Source of the DNA: Bacteroidales bacterium
GTDB lineage: Bacteria; Bacteroidota; Bacteroidia; Bacteroidales; UBA932
DNA length: 47,427 nt
NCBI GenBank assembly: GCA_024401975.1
Contig: JAKSKB010000001.1
Location: forward strand, 76,542 to 123,968
Direction: 5' to 3'
In this document: piece by piece, positions 9,667-17,723 of the stretch
Numbering within the stretch: position 1 is the stretch's first letter
Layout: each line of letters opens with the position of its first letter
Program-made: the position numbers and the translations under genes
The notes under the pieces: generated by a model
What the model saw: the letters and a program-made list of their open reading frames with translations, nothing else
Database searches by the model: none
Told to the model about the DNA's origin: nothing

Positions 9667-11613
9667 ATGTCAGAAAAATTAATTTCAAAGATTCCCGGTG
9701 GTCCTTTGGCTGAAAAATGGACTAAGAGAAAATCGGAAATTCATCTGGTCAGTCCCAACAACAAGAGAAAACTTGAAATAATTGTTGTAGGTACCGGTCT
9801 GGGAGGGGCATCTGCTGCGGCTTCGCTTGGGGAACTCGGGTACAACGTGAAGATTTTCTGCATCAGTGATTCTCCCAGAAGAGCGCACTCCATTGCAGCG
9901 CAGGGAGGTATCAATGCGGCCAAGAACTATCAGAATGACAATGATTCCATCTATCGTCTTTTCTATGATACCATAAAGGGAGGCGATTACAGGGCGAGAG
10001 AAGCTAACGTCTATCGTCTCGCTGAAGTGAGTGCCGCCATCATAGACCAGTGTGTGGCACAAGGTATTCCATTTGCACGTGAATACGGCGGATATCTTGC
10101 AAACCGTTCTTTCGGTGGAGTGCAGGTGAGCCGTACTTTCTATGCGAGAGGGCAGACAGGTCAGCAGCTTCTTCTCGGAGCGTATGCCTCACTCAATAAG
10201 GAAATAGCGGCAGGGACGGTTAAATCTTATCCCCGTCACGAAATGCTCGACCTTGTCGTAATCAACGGAGAAGCCAAGGGAATCATAGCACGCAATCTCG
10301 TGACAGGAAATCTTGAAAGGTTCGGAGCCCACGCGGTGGTAATAGCCACAGGAGGTTATGGCAATGCCTATTTCCTTTCCACCAATGCAATGAACAGCAA
10401 CGGTTCCGCTGCGATTCAGTGCTACAAGAAAGGAGCTTTCTTTGCAAATCCCTGTTTCGCTCAGATTCATCCTACCTGCATTCCCGTGCACGGAGACCAG
10501 CAATGCAAACTCACTCTTATGAGCGAGTCTCTTAGAAATGACGGACGGATCTGGGTACCGAAGAAGCTTGAAGACGTGGAGAAACTGCGCAAGCACGAAA
10601 TAAAACCTTCTCAGATTGCGGAAGAGGATAGGGATTATTATCTTGAGCGCAGATATCCGGCTTTCGGAAATCTTGTTCCGCGTGACGTGGCGTCAAGAGC
10701 AGCGAAAGAAAGATGTGACGCCGGATTCGGAGTGAATGAAACGGGGCTTGCAGTATTCCTGGATTTCAAGGACGCCATAAATCGTCTTGGACATCAGAAA
10801 GTGGCGGAGAGATACGGCAATCTTTTCGAGATGTACGAGAAAATCACGGCGTCCTCACCCTGGAAGGAGCCTATGATGATATATCCGGCTATCCATTATA
10901 CTATGGGCGGTATCTGGGTGGATTATGACCTTCAGACCACCATTCCAGGATTATATGCCATAGGTGAGGCAAATTTCTCGGATCACGGAGGCAACCGTCT
11001 CGGCGCATCCGCGTTGATGCAGGGACTTGCAGACGGATATTTCATTCTTCCGGTCACCATAGGAGATTATCTTAGCCACAAGTTTGCGGAGCCTAAGACC
11101 GATATTTCAGCTCCGGAATTCGATGAGGCCGAAAAGGCGGTGCAGGCCAGGATAGACAGACTTTTCTCCATAAAGGGAACTGAGACAGTCGATTCCATAC
11201 ATAAGGAACTTGGACATATAATGTGGGAATATGTAGGTATGGCCCGTACAAAAGAAGGACTTGAAAAAGCCATTTCCGAAATAAAGGCCCTGAAGGAAAA
11301 ATTCTACGGGAAAGTGTTCGTTCCGGGCAGTCAGTTCGAATTCAATCAGGAACTTGAAAAGGCTCTGCGCCTTGAAGACTTTTTTGAAATAGGAGAACTT
11401 ATGGCGAGGGATGCGCTCAACCGCAACGAATCCTGCGGAGGTCACTTCCGTCTGGAGAGCCAGACAGAGGAGGGGGAAGCCAAGCGCGATGACAAGAATT
11501 ATATGTATGTGGCGGCTTGGGAATATAAAGGCGGAGAGTCTGAACCTGCACTTCACAAGGAGCCGTTGAACTATGAGTTCATAGAGGTTAAAACCAGAAA
11601 CTACAAAGACTGA
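9667..11613 (+). CDS. frdA: Fumarate reductase/succinate dehydrogenase flavoprotein subunit
   Basis: This is the flavoprotein that interconverts fumarate and succinate on the inner face of the cytoplasmic membrane. The 648-residue protein has the Rossmann FAD site ([13 protein letters not shown] near residue 42) and the covalent-FAD histidine segment [14 protein letters not shown]. It also carries the substrate and active-site blocks HPTCIPVHG and YTMGGIWVD, and the late FAD loop [15 protein letters not shown]. It belongs to the group shared by Bacteroidota and epsilonproteobacteria. Only 39 bp separate it from ruvB, so the cytochrome b subunit gene that usually precedes it in Bacteroidota is absent here. 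frdB follows 6 bp downstream. Confidence 0.95.
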   Translation: MSEKLISKIPGGPLAEKWTKRKSEIHLVSPNNKRKLEIIVVGTGLGGASAAASLGELGYNVKIFCISDSPRRAHSIAAQGGINAAKNYQNDNDSIYRLFYDTIKGGDYRAREANVYRLAEVSAAIIDQCVAQGIPFAREYGGYLANRSFGGVQVSRTFYARGQTGQQLLLGAYASLNKEIAAGTVKSYPRHEMLDLVVINGEAKGIIARNLVTGNLERFGAHAVVIATGGYGNAYFLSTNAMNSNGSAAIQCYKKGAFFANPCFAQIHPTCIPVHGDQQCKLTLMSESLRNDGRIWVPKKLEDVEKLRKHEIKPSQIAEEDRDYYLERRYPAFGNLVPRDVASRAAKERCDAGFGVNETGLAVFLDFKDAINRLGHQKVAERYGNLFEMYEKITASSPWKEPMMIYPAIHYTMGGIWVDYDLQTTIPGLYAIGEANFSDHGGNRLGASALMQGLADGYFILPVTIGDYLSHKFAEPKTDISAPEFDEAEKAVQARIDRLFSIKGTETVDSIHKELGHIMWEYVGMARTKEGLEKAISEIKALKEKFYGKVFVPGSQFEFNQELEKALRLEDFFEIGELMARDALNRNESCGGHFRLESQTEEGEAKRDDKNYMYVAAWEYKGGESEPALHKEPLNYEFIEVKTRNYKD

Positions 11614-11619
11614 TTGACA

Positions 11620-12399
11620 ATGGAATTCAACTTGAAAATATGGCGTCAGAAGAATGCCAAGGCAAAAGGTCATTTTGAGACCTATCACGTTTCCGGAATA
11701 GAAGAGGATGCTTCATTCCTTGAAATGCTCGATATACTCAATGAACAACTCATTCGTGAAGGAAACGACCCTGTAGCCGTTGAAAGGGGATGTCAGAGCA
11801 GCGGACCTGTTTCTTTCGACCACGATTGCCGTGAAGGGATATGCGGAGCCTGTTCGCTTTACATAGACGGAAGGGCTCACGGCCCCGATGACCACGTTAC
11901 CACCTGCCAGCTTTTTATGCGTCATTTCAAAGACGGCGCGACCATCACTGTGGAGCCTTGGAGAAGCGCAGCTTTTCCTGTCATAAAGGATCTTGTAGTG
12001 GACAGGACTGCGTTTGACAAGATTCTTCAGGCCGGAGGATTCATTTCCGTCCGCACCGGTTCGGCACAGGATGCCAATACCACTCTCATTCCACACGACA
12101 AAGCTGAAGAGAGTATGGATGCGGCTGCGTGTGTAGGATGCGGCGCTTGTGTGGCGACGTGCAAGAACGGTTCGGCTATGCTGTTTGTTGCTGCAAGAGT
12201 AAGTTCACTTGCGCTTCTCCCTCAGGGACGTCCGGAAGCGAAAAGAAGGGCGAAGGCTATGATAGCGAAGATGGACGAACTGGGCTTCGGCAACTGCACC
12301 AATACCCGCGCCTGTGAAATGGAATGTCCCAAAGGCATATCAGTATCCCATATTGCAAGACTCAACAGGGAATTCCTCAAGGCCAAATTCTCCGATTAA
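11620..12399 (+). CDS. frdB: Fumarate reductase/succinate dehydrogenase iron-sulfur subunit
   Basis: This subunit passes electrons between the flavoprotein and the membrane quinone site. All three cluster motifs are visible: the [2Fe-2S] cysteines in [15 protein letters not shown] with a later TCQ, the [4Fe-4S] motif [14 protein letters not shown], and a third set in [15 protein letters not shown] chose the ATG at 11620 (MEFNLKIW) over the upstream in-frame TTG at 11614 because it gives the usual N-terminus. The length of 259 residues is normal for Bacteroidota. The stop codon overlaps the hflX stop by 3-4 bp on the opposite strand, leaving no room for a terminator or a third subunit gene. 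Confidence 0.95.
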   Translation: MEFNLKIWRQKNAKAKGHFETYHVSGIEEDASFLEMLDILNEQLIREGNDPVAVERGCQSSGPVSFDHDCREGICGACSLYIDGRAHGPDDHVTTCQLFMRHFKDGATITVEPWRSAAFPVIKDLVVDRTAFDKILQAGGFISVRTGSAQDANTTLIPHDKAEESMDAAACVGCGACVATCKNGSAMLFVAARVSSLALLPQGRPEAKRRAKAMIAKMDELGFGNCTNTRACEMECPKGISVSHIARLNREFLKAKFSD

Positions 12400-13571
12400 T
12401 AGAGGAAATTGTTGAAGGGATACCTTCCTGCATGAATCTCCGAAACCATCTTGTAGATGTCGTTTCGGAGTTTTTCAATGCCCGTTCTTTGTTTTGCGGA
12501 AATGAATATGCAAGGTGTGTTTTCCTTGGCTATCCAACTGTTTTTCAACTCTTCAAGAGTATAATTTTCCTTTCCTTTCGGTTCGAGGGAAAATTCGTCA
12601 TATTCATCGTAACTGTATGCGTCTGTCTTGTTGAAAATGACGTAAACAGGCTTGTTTTTAGCTCCGATGTCGCTCAAAGTCCTTTCCACCACGGCTATCT
12701 GTTCTTCAAATCCGCCGTGTGATATATCCACCACGTGAAGCAGAATATCTGCCTCCCTGACTTCATCAAGAGTGCTTTTGAATGCTTCAATCAACTGTGT
12801 TGGAAGTTTTCTGATGAATCCGACCGTATCGCTGAGCAGAAAAGGAACATTTTCTACGACAACTTTCCTTACGGTGGTGTCGAGCGTGGCGAAAAGTTTG
12901 TTTTCGGCGAACACGTCCGACTTTGCAAGAAGATTCATTATTGTGCTTTTTCCCACGTTGGTATAGCCGACCAGAGCCAGTCTTACCATTCTCCCTCTGT
13001 TGCTTCTCTGGGTGGCCATCTGTCTGTCCACTTTCTTGAGCTGTTCCTTCAGCCGGGTGATGCGTTCCTTGACTATACGCCTGTCTATTTCTATCTGGGT
13101 CTCTCCCATACCGCCTCTCGTACCGTGTCCGCCTCTCTGTCTTTCAAGGTGTGTCCACATACCGGCCAGTCTGGGGAGCATATAGTTGTATCTGGCCAGT
13201 TCCACCTGCATCTTGGCGTATGAAGTCTTGGCTCTTTGGGCGAATATCTCGAGAATGAGTCCTGTCCTGTCTATGACTGCGCTGCACTTTATGATTTTTT
13301 CGATGTTTCTCTGCTGCATTCCCGTCAACTCATCGTCGAATATGGCATACGCTATGCCGTTGTCTTCGCAGTACTGCGCTATTTCTTCAAGTTTTCCGCT
13401 CCTTATGTAAGTGGATTTCTCGGGTTTGTCCACTTTCTGTATGAAACGTCTGTCAGGGACAGCGCCTGCCGTCTCTGCCAGAAATGCAAGTTCATCGAGA
13501 TATTCCGCGACTTTGCGTTCGTCTTCACCCTGTCTTGCAATTCCTATGAATATCGCTTTTTCTTCTGCCAT
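12396..13571 (-). CDS. hflX: Ribosome-associated GTPase HflX
   Basis: HflX binds the large ribosomal subunit and splits or rescues stalled ribosomes. The protein carries the HflX signature ([20 protein letters not shown]) in its N-terminal domain. The G domain has G1 [10 protein letters not shown]3 [10 protein letters not shown] and G4 NKTD. I placed the start at the ATG at 13571 ([14 protein letters not shown]), which gives 391 residues. The longer reading from 13601 would add MPAPPRSLPG, which is not conserved-looking. It is convergent with frdB. A terminator hairpin for the upstream tonB gene lies 40-62 nt before the start, and a promoter may be built into it. Confidence 0.94.
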   Translation of the reverse strand: MAEEKAIFIGIARQGEDERKVAEYLDELAFLAETAGAVPDRRFIQKVDKPEKSTYIRSGKLEEIAQYCEDNGIAYAIFDDELTGMQQRNIEKIIKCSAVIDRTGLILEIFAQRAKTSYAKMQVELARYNYMLPRLAGMWTHLERQRGGHGTRGGMGETQIEIDRRIVKERITRLKEQLKKVDRQMATQRSNRGRMVRLALVGYTNVGKSTIMNLLAKSDVFAENKLFATLDTTVRKVVVENVPFLLSDTVGFIRKLPTQLIEAFKSTLDEVREADILLHVVDISHGGFEEQIAVVERTLSDIGAKNKPVYVIFNKTDAYSYDEYDEFSLEPKGKENYTLEELKNSWIAKENTPCIFISAKQRTGIEKLRNDIYKMVSEIHAGRYPFNNFLY

Positions 13572-13598
13572 ACCTGGGAGGCTGCGTGGCGGCGCCGG

Positions 13599-13629
13599 CA
13601 AGACTAAAAAGGGTTGACTTTTTGGTCAA
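13599..13629 (-). promoter_or_regulatory. Possible hflX promoter overlapping the tonB terminator
   Basis: On the minus strand TTG (13629-13627) is followed after 20 nt by TAGTCTTG (13606-13599), one mismatch from TAnnTTTG. The spacing is right and it lies 28 nt from the hflX start. The -33 triplet falls inside the terminator stem of the preceding gene. This is suggestive only. Confidence 0.3.
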
Positions 13630-13632
13630 CCC
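13611..13632 (-). terminator. Rho-independent terminator of tonB
   Basis: An 8-bp perfect stem (GGGTTGAC pairing with GTCAACCC) with a 6-nt loop is followed on the minus strand by TTTTTAG. It lies 59 nt after the tonB stop. The plus-strand orientation has a T-rich tail too, so it may work both ways. The hairpin sequence is related to that at 14706-14729. Confidence 0.75.
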
Positions 13633-13691
13633 CATTTTTACCTCTGCTGCAGCTTATCAGCCAGCATCTTGTAAAAGATATCAATAATTTG

Positions 13692-14378
13692 TTATCTCAA
13701 CTGGAATATTACGGGGAAGGTGTAGGTTACAGGGACAGCACGGTCTCTCTGTTTGCCCGGTTTCCACTTGGGAGAACTTGATACCACTCTCACCGCTTCC
13801 TTGTCCAGAGAAGGATCAACACCGCGGAGAACCTTCACGTTGCTCAACGTACCGTCGGCATTCACCCTGAATGAAAGGGTTACGCGGCCCTGTACTCCGT
13901 TTTCCTTTGCAATCTCGGGATAAACGATCTGGGACATTACCCATTTGGTGAAAGTGTTGGCGTCACCGCCCTGGAAAGAAGGCTTCTCTTCCACGAGAGC
14001 GAACGGAATAGGCTCCTCTTCGATGACTTCCTCCACGACTTCTTCCTTGTAGTCCATAATCTCGACTCCGACGTTCACGTCATCTTCGAGATTGATGATG
14101 TTGTCATCAATCTTCACATCGTCGTCCATAATCTGAATCTCGTCCGAAAGAACGGGAACCTTGACTTCCGGAGGGGGAGGAGGAAGTTCCTGGGTGATAG
14201 GAATAATTTCTTCTTCGATAATCTCCTGAGTTTCAGTCAGCAGGGTACTTGCCTTCTTTTCCTTCGAACTGTAGGAGAAGCAGGCCCATACAAAAAGAAG
14301 CGCCAGAATCAATCCGATTTCAACAAAGAGAACCCTCTTGTTTTCAAGACTGGCTTTTTCTGATTTCTTGATTTCCAT
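13692..14378 (-). CDS. tonB: TonB-family energy transducer
   Basis: This protein couples the proton gradient at the inner membrane to outer-membrane receptors. The 228-residue protein has a short cytoplasmic start, one membrane helix at about 17-36 (FVEIGLILALLFVWACF), a proline run (PPPPP) and an unusually acidic periplasmic linker (about 75-125, rich in Asp and Glu). The C-terminal TonB domain, about 140-228, has VYPEIAKENGVQGRVTLSF, DPSLDKEAVRVV and WKPGKQ. ExbB/ExbD partners are not in the window. It is a single-gene unit with its own promoter and terminator. Confidence 0.93.
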   Translation of the reverse strand: MEIKKSEKASLENKRVLFVEIGLILALLFVWACFSYSSKEKKASTLLTETQEIIEEEIIPITQELPPPPPEVKVPVLSDEIQIMDDDVKIDDNIINLEDDVNVGVEIMDYKEEVVEEVIEEEPIPFALVEEKPSFQGGDANTFTKWVMSQIVYPEIAKENGVQGRVTLSFRVNADGTLSNVKVLRGVDPSLDKEAVRVVSSSPKWKPGKQRDRAVPVTYTFPVIFQLR

Positions 14379-14414
14379 ATTGTTGATTTTCTATCATTTC
14401 ACATCAATGGCCTC

Positions 14415-14445
14415 CAAATATATGAACAAATATTGTTAATTCCAA
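14415..14445 (-). promoter_or_regulatory. tonB promoter
   Basis: On the minus strand TTG (14445-14443) is followed after exactly 20 nt by TATATTTG (14422-14415), a full match to the Bacteroidota -33/-7 signature, 37 nt upstream of the tonB start. Confidence 0.7.
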
Positions 14446-14508
14446 CATTTTAAATAATCAAAAATCTTTTTGCGTGTTCATATCGGAAGAAAAGGTGAAA
14501 CTTTTGGC

Positions 14509-14558
14509 AGTGCAGGCGGCATGCCCCACCGGGGCGGCTGCGTCAGCAGCGGGGGTAA
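14509..14558. repeat. 50-bp direct repeat, copy 1
   Basis: This copy is identical over 50 bp to 14649-14698, with a period of 140 bp. The unit is GC-rich and contains two short hairpins, GCCCC-ACC-GGGGC-like and GCTGC-GTCA-GCAGC. Beyond the exact match the copies stay similar, both running into a T/A-rich stretch and a GGGGTTGA- or GGGGGTGA-like motif. Confidence 0.9.
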
Positions 14559-14648
14559 AATAATAGGGGTTGATCTAATAAGGCGCCTCAGCGCCGTGTC
14601 GGAGTGAGCGAAATGAACATTGAGCCACGGAGACACCCGCTGGAACGA

Positions 14649-14698
14649 AGTGCAGGCGGCATGCCCCACCGGGGCGGCTGCGTCAGCAGCGGGGGTAA
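14649..14698. repeat. 50-bp direct repeat, copy 2
   Basis: This is the second exact copy of the unit at 14509-14558. It lies directly beside the terminator of the lipoprotein gene, so on the minus strand the repeat reads as the continuation of that terminator. This suggests that terminator plus repeat form one mobile or duplicated intergenic unit. Confidence 0.9.
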
Positions 14699-14705
14699 GA
14701 CAAAA

Positions 14706-14729
14706 GGGGGTGACCAAAAAGTCAACCCC
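14706..14729 (-). terminator. Terminator of the lipoprotein gene
   Basis: On the minus strand GGGGTTGAC pairs with GTCACCCCC (one internal mismatch) around a TTTTTG loop and is followed by TTTTGTCTT. It lies 75 nt beyond the stop of the gene at 14805-15407. Its arms are almost the same as those of the tonB terminator. Confidence 0.6.
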
Positions 14730-14804
14730 TTTGCATTCGAATCGGCGGAAAGGATTATCCTGCCGTCACATACCCCGGACTTCTTTTTCCGAAACTGTCA
14801 CGGA

Positions 14805-15407
14805 TTACTTCGTACTATGAGCGAAGAAATATTCTCCGCTGACAGCACTTTGACCTCTGAAGAAGACATAGGTTTCTTCTTCCACTTTAAGGTTCTTCTC
14901 GAGATACTTCTTCAAACTCTCAAAATTATTGAATGCATCCGAGTAGTCCTTTTCCCGTATGGTATCCTTTGTTGGGCTATCCTTCGAGCCGGTGTAAAGT
15001 TCTTTGCCGGCGGCATCCTTGAACACGGCATAGATATGGACCTTGAAGGCGGCGCTGTAATCGTTCCCCGTGGTGACGGCTCCCTCCGCCTCCGCCACGT
15101 CCATCCGCAATGTGAACGGCCAGTTGTCTTTCTTGTTGTCGATGTTGGCATCCTCCTTGGTGAAAGTGGAAGAGCCTTTTATGCCGCGAAGCGTATCGCT
15201 TACGGCGTTCCCATTGAAATCCGTCGTTGCCAGAACGACATTGAAATTGTCAGTGATGTCTTTCGACAGTTCCCAGTCAACGTGCAATTCAAGAGTTTTG
15301 CAGACGGGTGCATCAGATACAGGTTCATCGCTTGATTTGCTCTTTGAGCAGGATACAGCCACCAGCGCTGCAAGAGCGACAAGTGCGAAAATTTGGATTT
15401 TTTTCAT
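14805..15407 (-). CDS. Lipoprotein of unknown function
   Basis: I do not recognise this family. The 200-residue product has a clear lipoprotein signal (MKKIQIFALVALAALVAVSC) with Cys20, followed by a Ser/Lys/Asp-rich tether (SKSKSSDEPVSD). The rest looks like a single globular beta-rich domain (LELHVDWELS, FTLRMDVAEAEGAV, FKVHIYAVFKDAAG). It is probably exported to the membrane and possibly surface-exposed. It is a single-gene unit with a full-match promoter and its own terminator, and it is divergent from gltS. Confidence 0.75.
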   Translation of the reverse strand: MKKIQIFALVALAALVAVSCSKSKSSDEPVSDAPVCKTLELHVDWELSKDITDNFNVVLATTDFNGNAVSDTLRGIKGSSTFTKEDANIDNKKDNWPFTLRMDVAEAEGAVTTGNDYSAAFKVHIYAVFKDAAGKELYTGSKDSPTKDTIREKDYSDAFNNFESLKKYLEKNLKVEEETYVFFRGQSAVSGEYFFAHSTK

Positions 15408-15448
15408 ATTCTAAAGTTAATTAATGATTTTAATTACAAAAATTGTCG

Positions 15449-15479
15449 CAAATATATATATAAATTCTGACTTTATCAA
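15449..15479 (-). promoter_or_regulatory. Promoter of the lipoprotein gene
   Basis: On the minus strand TTG (15479-15477) is followed after 20 nt by TATATTTG (15456-15449), a full match to the Bacteroidota signature. It lies 42 nt upstream of the start at 15407. Confidence 0.7.
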
Positions 15480-15516
15480 TGGTCAAGGTAACTCTGCGTC
15501 TTCCCGGACAGATTTG

Positions 15517-15547
15517 TTGTTTTTATAACGGTAAGGAGTTATATTTG
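15517..15547 (+). promoter_or_regulatory. gltS promoter
   Basis: TTG (15517-15519) is followed after 20 nt by TATATTTG (15540-15547), a full match. The -7 element ends only 17 nt before the gltS ATG, so the transcript leader should be about ten bases or less, close to leaderless. Confidence 0.65.
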
Positions 15548-15564
15548 TTAACTATGGGTGCACT

Positions 15565-16761
15565 ATGATTGTTCTTGACCAGACCTTGACAGCCGCTTTG
15601 GGCGTACTTTCTCTCCTGTCGGGAAGATTTTTCAACGGGAAGATACGCGTCCTTTCGAGGGTATGCATCCCGGCTCCCGTTACCGGCGGGCTGGTCGTGT
15701 CGCTGCTGACTCTTGCCTTGAAATCCTTTGCCGGTATAGAGTTTTCGTTCGATTTCACCATACGGGACATCTGTATGCTGATTTTCTTCACATCCATAGG
15801 ATTTCAATGCGACCTTTCCACCATAAAGAAAGGTGGCAGACCTCTTGTATCGTTGATTGTTCTTGTGGCCGTGCTGATTGTGGCGCAGAATTTCCTTGCC
15901 GTGGGAATTGCCGCGGCAATGAATCTCGAACCCGTTTTCGGGATGGTGGCTGGCTCCGTTTCTATGTGCGGAGGGCACGGCACTTCCGCAGGATTTACAG
16001 ATTTGATGGAGAAAAGCGGAATCATCAATGCGGGGTCCATAATGATGGCGACGGCGACTTTCGGTCTCATCGCAGGTTCTCTCATAGGCGGCCCGATTGC
16101 CGAAATTCTCATCACCCGCAGGGGGCTGGCTTCCGACGGAATTGATTCCGGAGATATGGGGAAAGTCAGCGAGAAGCGGAACTATGAAAGTCCCGACGCG
16201 CGGATGCGCGGATATACCCTCGCCACCTTCGAAATTTTCCTCACCATAGGTCTCGGGACTCTTGCAGGCAAGTTGCTTTCGCTCACGGGGATATCTTTCC
16301 CTTCTTATTTCGGTGCGATGCTCTGCGCCATAGTCATCCGCAACGTTGCGGATGCCGTGCCCGGGGGAGCCGGCATTCACGCGAAGGAAATAGGCCGTAT
16401 AGGTTCTCTATGCCTAGCTTTGTTCCTCGGAATAGCGATGTGCTCGCTGAGGCTTTGGGAACTTGCCGGACTTGCACTTCCTCTCTGTCTGATGCTTTTA
16501 TCGCAGGTGGTGTTCATATTTCTTTTCAGCATTTTCATCGCCTTCCCTCTTTTGGGGTGCGATTACAATGCGGCGGTACTGGTGAGCGGATTGTGCGGTT
16601 TCGGTCTTGGTGCCACGCCTAACGCTATGGCCAATATGTCGATGGTTTGCAGCAGACACGGCTACATAAACCTTCCTTTCATAGTGGTGCCCATAGTGGG
16701 GGCGGCCGTCCTGGACATAATAAATATTACCGTCATCAGTCTTTTCATCAATTTCATCTGA
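15565..16761 (+). CDS. gltS: Sodium/glutamate symporter GltS
   Basis: This is an inner-membrane protein importing glutamate with Na+. The 398-residue protein has about ten hydrophobic segments. It carries the two pseudo-symmetric GltS signatures: a first loop with GSVSMCGGHGTSAGF near residue 132 and a second with LVSGLCGFGLGATPNAMANM near residue 338. The N-terminus TLTAALGVLSLLSGRFF and the PAPVTGGL stretch are also typical. An ATG 11 nt upstream (15554) is followed at once by a stop, so 15565 is the start. It sits upstream of the polyene cluster on the same strand but has no evident link to it. Confidence 0.92.
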   Translation: MIVLDQTLTAALGVLSLLSGRFFNGKIRVLSRVCIPAPVTGGLVVSLLTLALKSFAGIEFSFDFTIRDICMLIFFTSIGFQCDLSTIKKGGRPLVSLIVLVAVLIVAQNFLAVGIAAAMNLEPVFGMVAGSVSMCGGHGTSAGFTDLMEKSGIINAGSIMMATATFGLIAGSLIGGPIAEILITRRGLASDGIDSGDMGKVSEKRNYESPDARMRGYTLATFEIFLTIGLGTLAGKLLSLTGISFPSYFGAMLCAIVIRNVADAVPGGAGIHAKEIGRIGSLCLALFLGIAMCSLRLWELAGLALPLCLMLLSQVVFIFLFSIFIAFPLLGCDYNAAVLVSGLCGFGLGATPNAMANMSMVCSRHGYINLPFIVVPIVGAAVLDIINITVISLFINFI

Positions 16762-16826
16762 GAGAATTCTGCGCCTGTATATGGAGCGACAAGGCATGTC
16801 AGCATCGGGAATCGGGCGATTTTGCT

Positions 16827-16834
16827 TATATTTA
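16827..16834 (+). promoter_or_regulatory. Weak -7-like element before fabD
   Basis: TATATTTA is one mismatch from TAnnTTTG and lies 22 nt before the fabD ATG in the 95-bp gap after gltS. I see no TTG at the proper distance. Read-through from gltS is an alternative. Confidence 0.25.
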
Positions 16835-16856
16835 CGGGTTCAACGGTAATTTACGA

Positions 16857-17723
16857 ATGAAAGCAAGTGTTTTCCCCGGTCAAGGGACCCAGTTCGCAGG
16901 AATGGGCAAAGACCTTTACGAAGGCAATGCTCTTGCGAAAGAACTGTTCGACAAGGCAGATGAAATTCTTGGCTATCATATCACGGACATTATGTTCAAC
17001 GGAAGTGAAGAGGACCTGAAGGAGACGAAGGTGACACAACCTGCCGTATTCCTCCATTCGGTCGTGTCAGCACTCTGCCTCGGTGAAGAATTCAATCCCG
17101 ATATGGCCGCGGGGCACTCGCTGGGCGAGTTTTCCGCTTTGACGGCATGCGGTTGCCTCAGTTTCGAAGATGGACTTCGCCTGGTTTATGCCCGGGCGAT
17201 GGCGATGCAGGCCTGTTGCGAGAAGGTGCCGGGGGCGATGGCCGCCATCATCAACCTGCCCGAATGCGTCATAGAGCGGATTTGTTCGGAAGTCGATGGA
17301 GTGGTGCTTCCTGTAAATTACAACAGCCCCGGGCAAGTAGTGATTTCAGGCGAGGTGGATGCCGTCGGAGAGGCTTGCGCCAGGTTGAAGGAGGCGGGGG
17401 CCAGACGTGCGCTTCCGCTGGCAGTCGGAGGGGCGTATCACTCGCCTCTGATGGAACCGGCCCGCATAGAACTGGCTGCAGCCATAGGAAAGACAGAATT
17501 CAGGCCTCCCCGTTGTCCTGTGTATCAGAACGTGGACGCGAAGCCGCATACCGATCCCGTGGAAATAAAAAACAATCTTCTGTCTCAATTGACCGCCCCG
17601 GTATATTGGACACAGACGGTTGAGAATATGATTGCGGACGGAATGACCGAATTTCAGGAATATGGCCCCGGGCAGGTGCTCACGGGTCTGATACGACGCA
17701 TAAGGAAAAACTTTGAAAAATGA
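16857..17723 (+). CDS. fabD: Malonyl-CoA:ACP transacylase
   Basis: This enzyme loads malonyl groups onto acyl carrier proteins. The 288-residue protein starts MKASVFPGQGTQFAGMG, carries the nucleophile motif GHSLGEFSAL (Ser88), an Arg-containing helix after it, and the later active-site histidine in YHSPLM near residue 194. The open frame continues upstream to 16647, but that extension overlaps gltS and lacks family features. The stop overlaps the next start by 4 bp (ATGA), so it is coupled to the carboxylase genes. Its place at the head of the malonyl-CoA-forming block suggests it feeds the polyene ketosynthases, possibly in addition to a housekeeping copy elsewhere. Confidence 0.93.
   Translation: MKASVFPGQGTQFAGMGKDLYEGNALAKELFDKADEILGYHITDIMFNGSEEDLKETKVTQPAVFLHSVVSALCLGEEFNPDMAAGHSLGEFSALTACGCLSFEDGLRLVYARAMAMQACCEKVPGAMAAIINLPECVIERICSEVDGVVLPVNYNSPGQVVISGEVDAVGEACARLKEAGARRALPLAVGGAYHSPLMEPARIELAAAIGKTEFRPPRCPVYQNVDAKPHTDPVEIKNNLLSQLTAPVYWTQTVENMIADGMTEFQEYGPGQVLTGLIRRIRKNFEK

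Larger units (their letters stand above)
14379..14804. other. 426-bp gene-free stretch with promoter, repeats and terminator
   Basis: Reading left to right, this stretch holds the tonB promoter (14415-14445), an AT-rich segment, a 50-bp perfect repeat (14509-14558), a palindromic linker with GGCGC-CTCA-GCGCC at 14582-14595, the second repeat copy (14649-14698), and the terminator of the lipoprotein gene (14706-14729). Open frames crossing it are GC-rich and consist of the repeat, not of coding sequence. No RNA gene is evident. Confidence 0.6.

Noticed and set aside
14509-14698. CRISPR-like array
   Set aside because: There are only two copies, the repeat unit is 50 bp with a 90-bp palindromic linker, and no cas gene is nearby.
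14604-15335. Plus-strand frame of 243 codons across the repeat and opposite the lipoprotein gene
   Set aside because: Its first part is the repeat, and the rest is antisense to a gene with a clear lipoprotein signal, promoter and terminator.
16647-16856. Upstream extension of the fabD frame
   Set aside because: It overlaps gltS, lacks FabD features, and the conserved N-terminus begins at the ATG at 16857.
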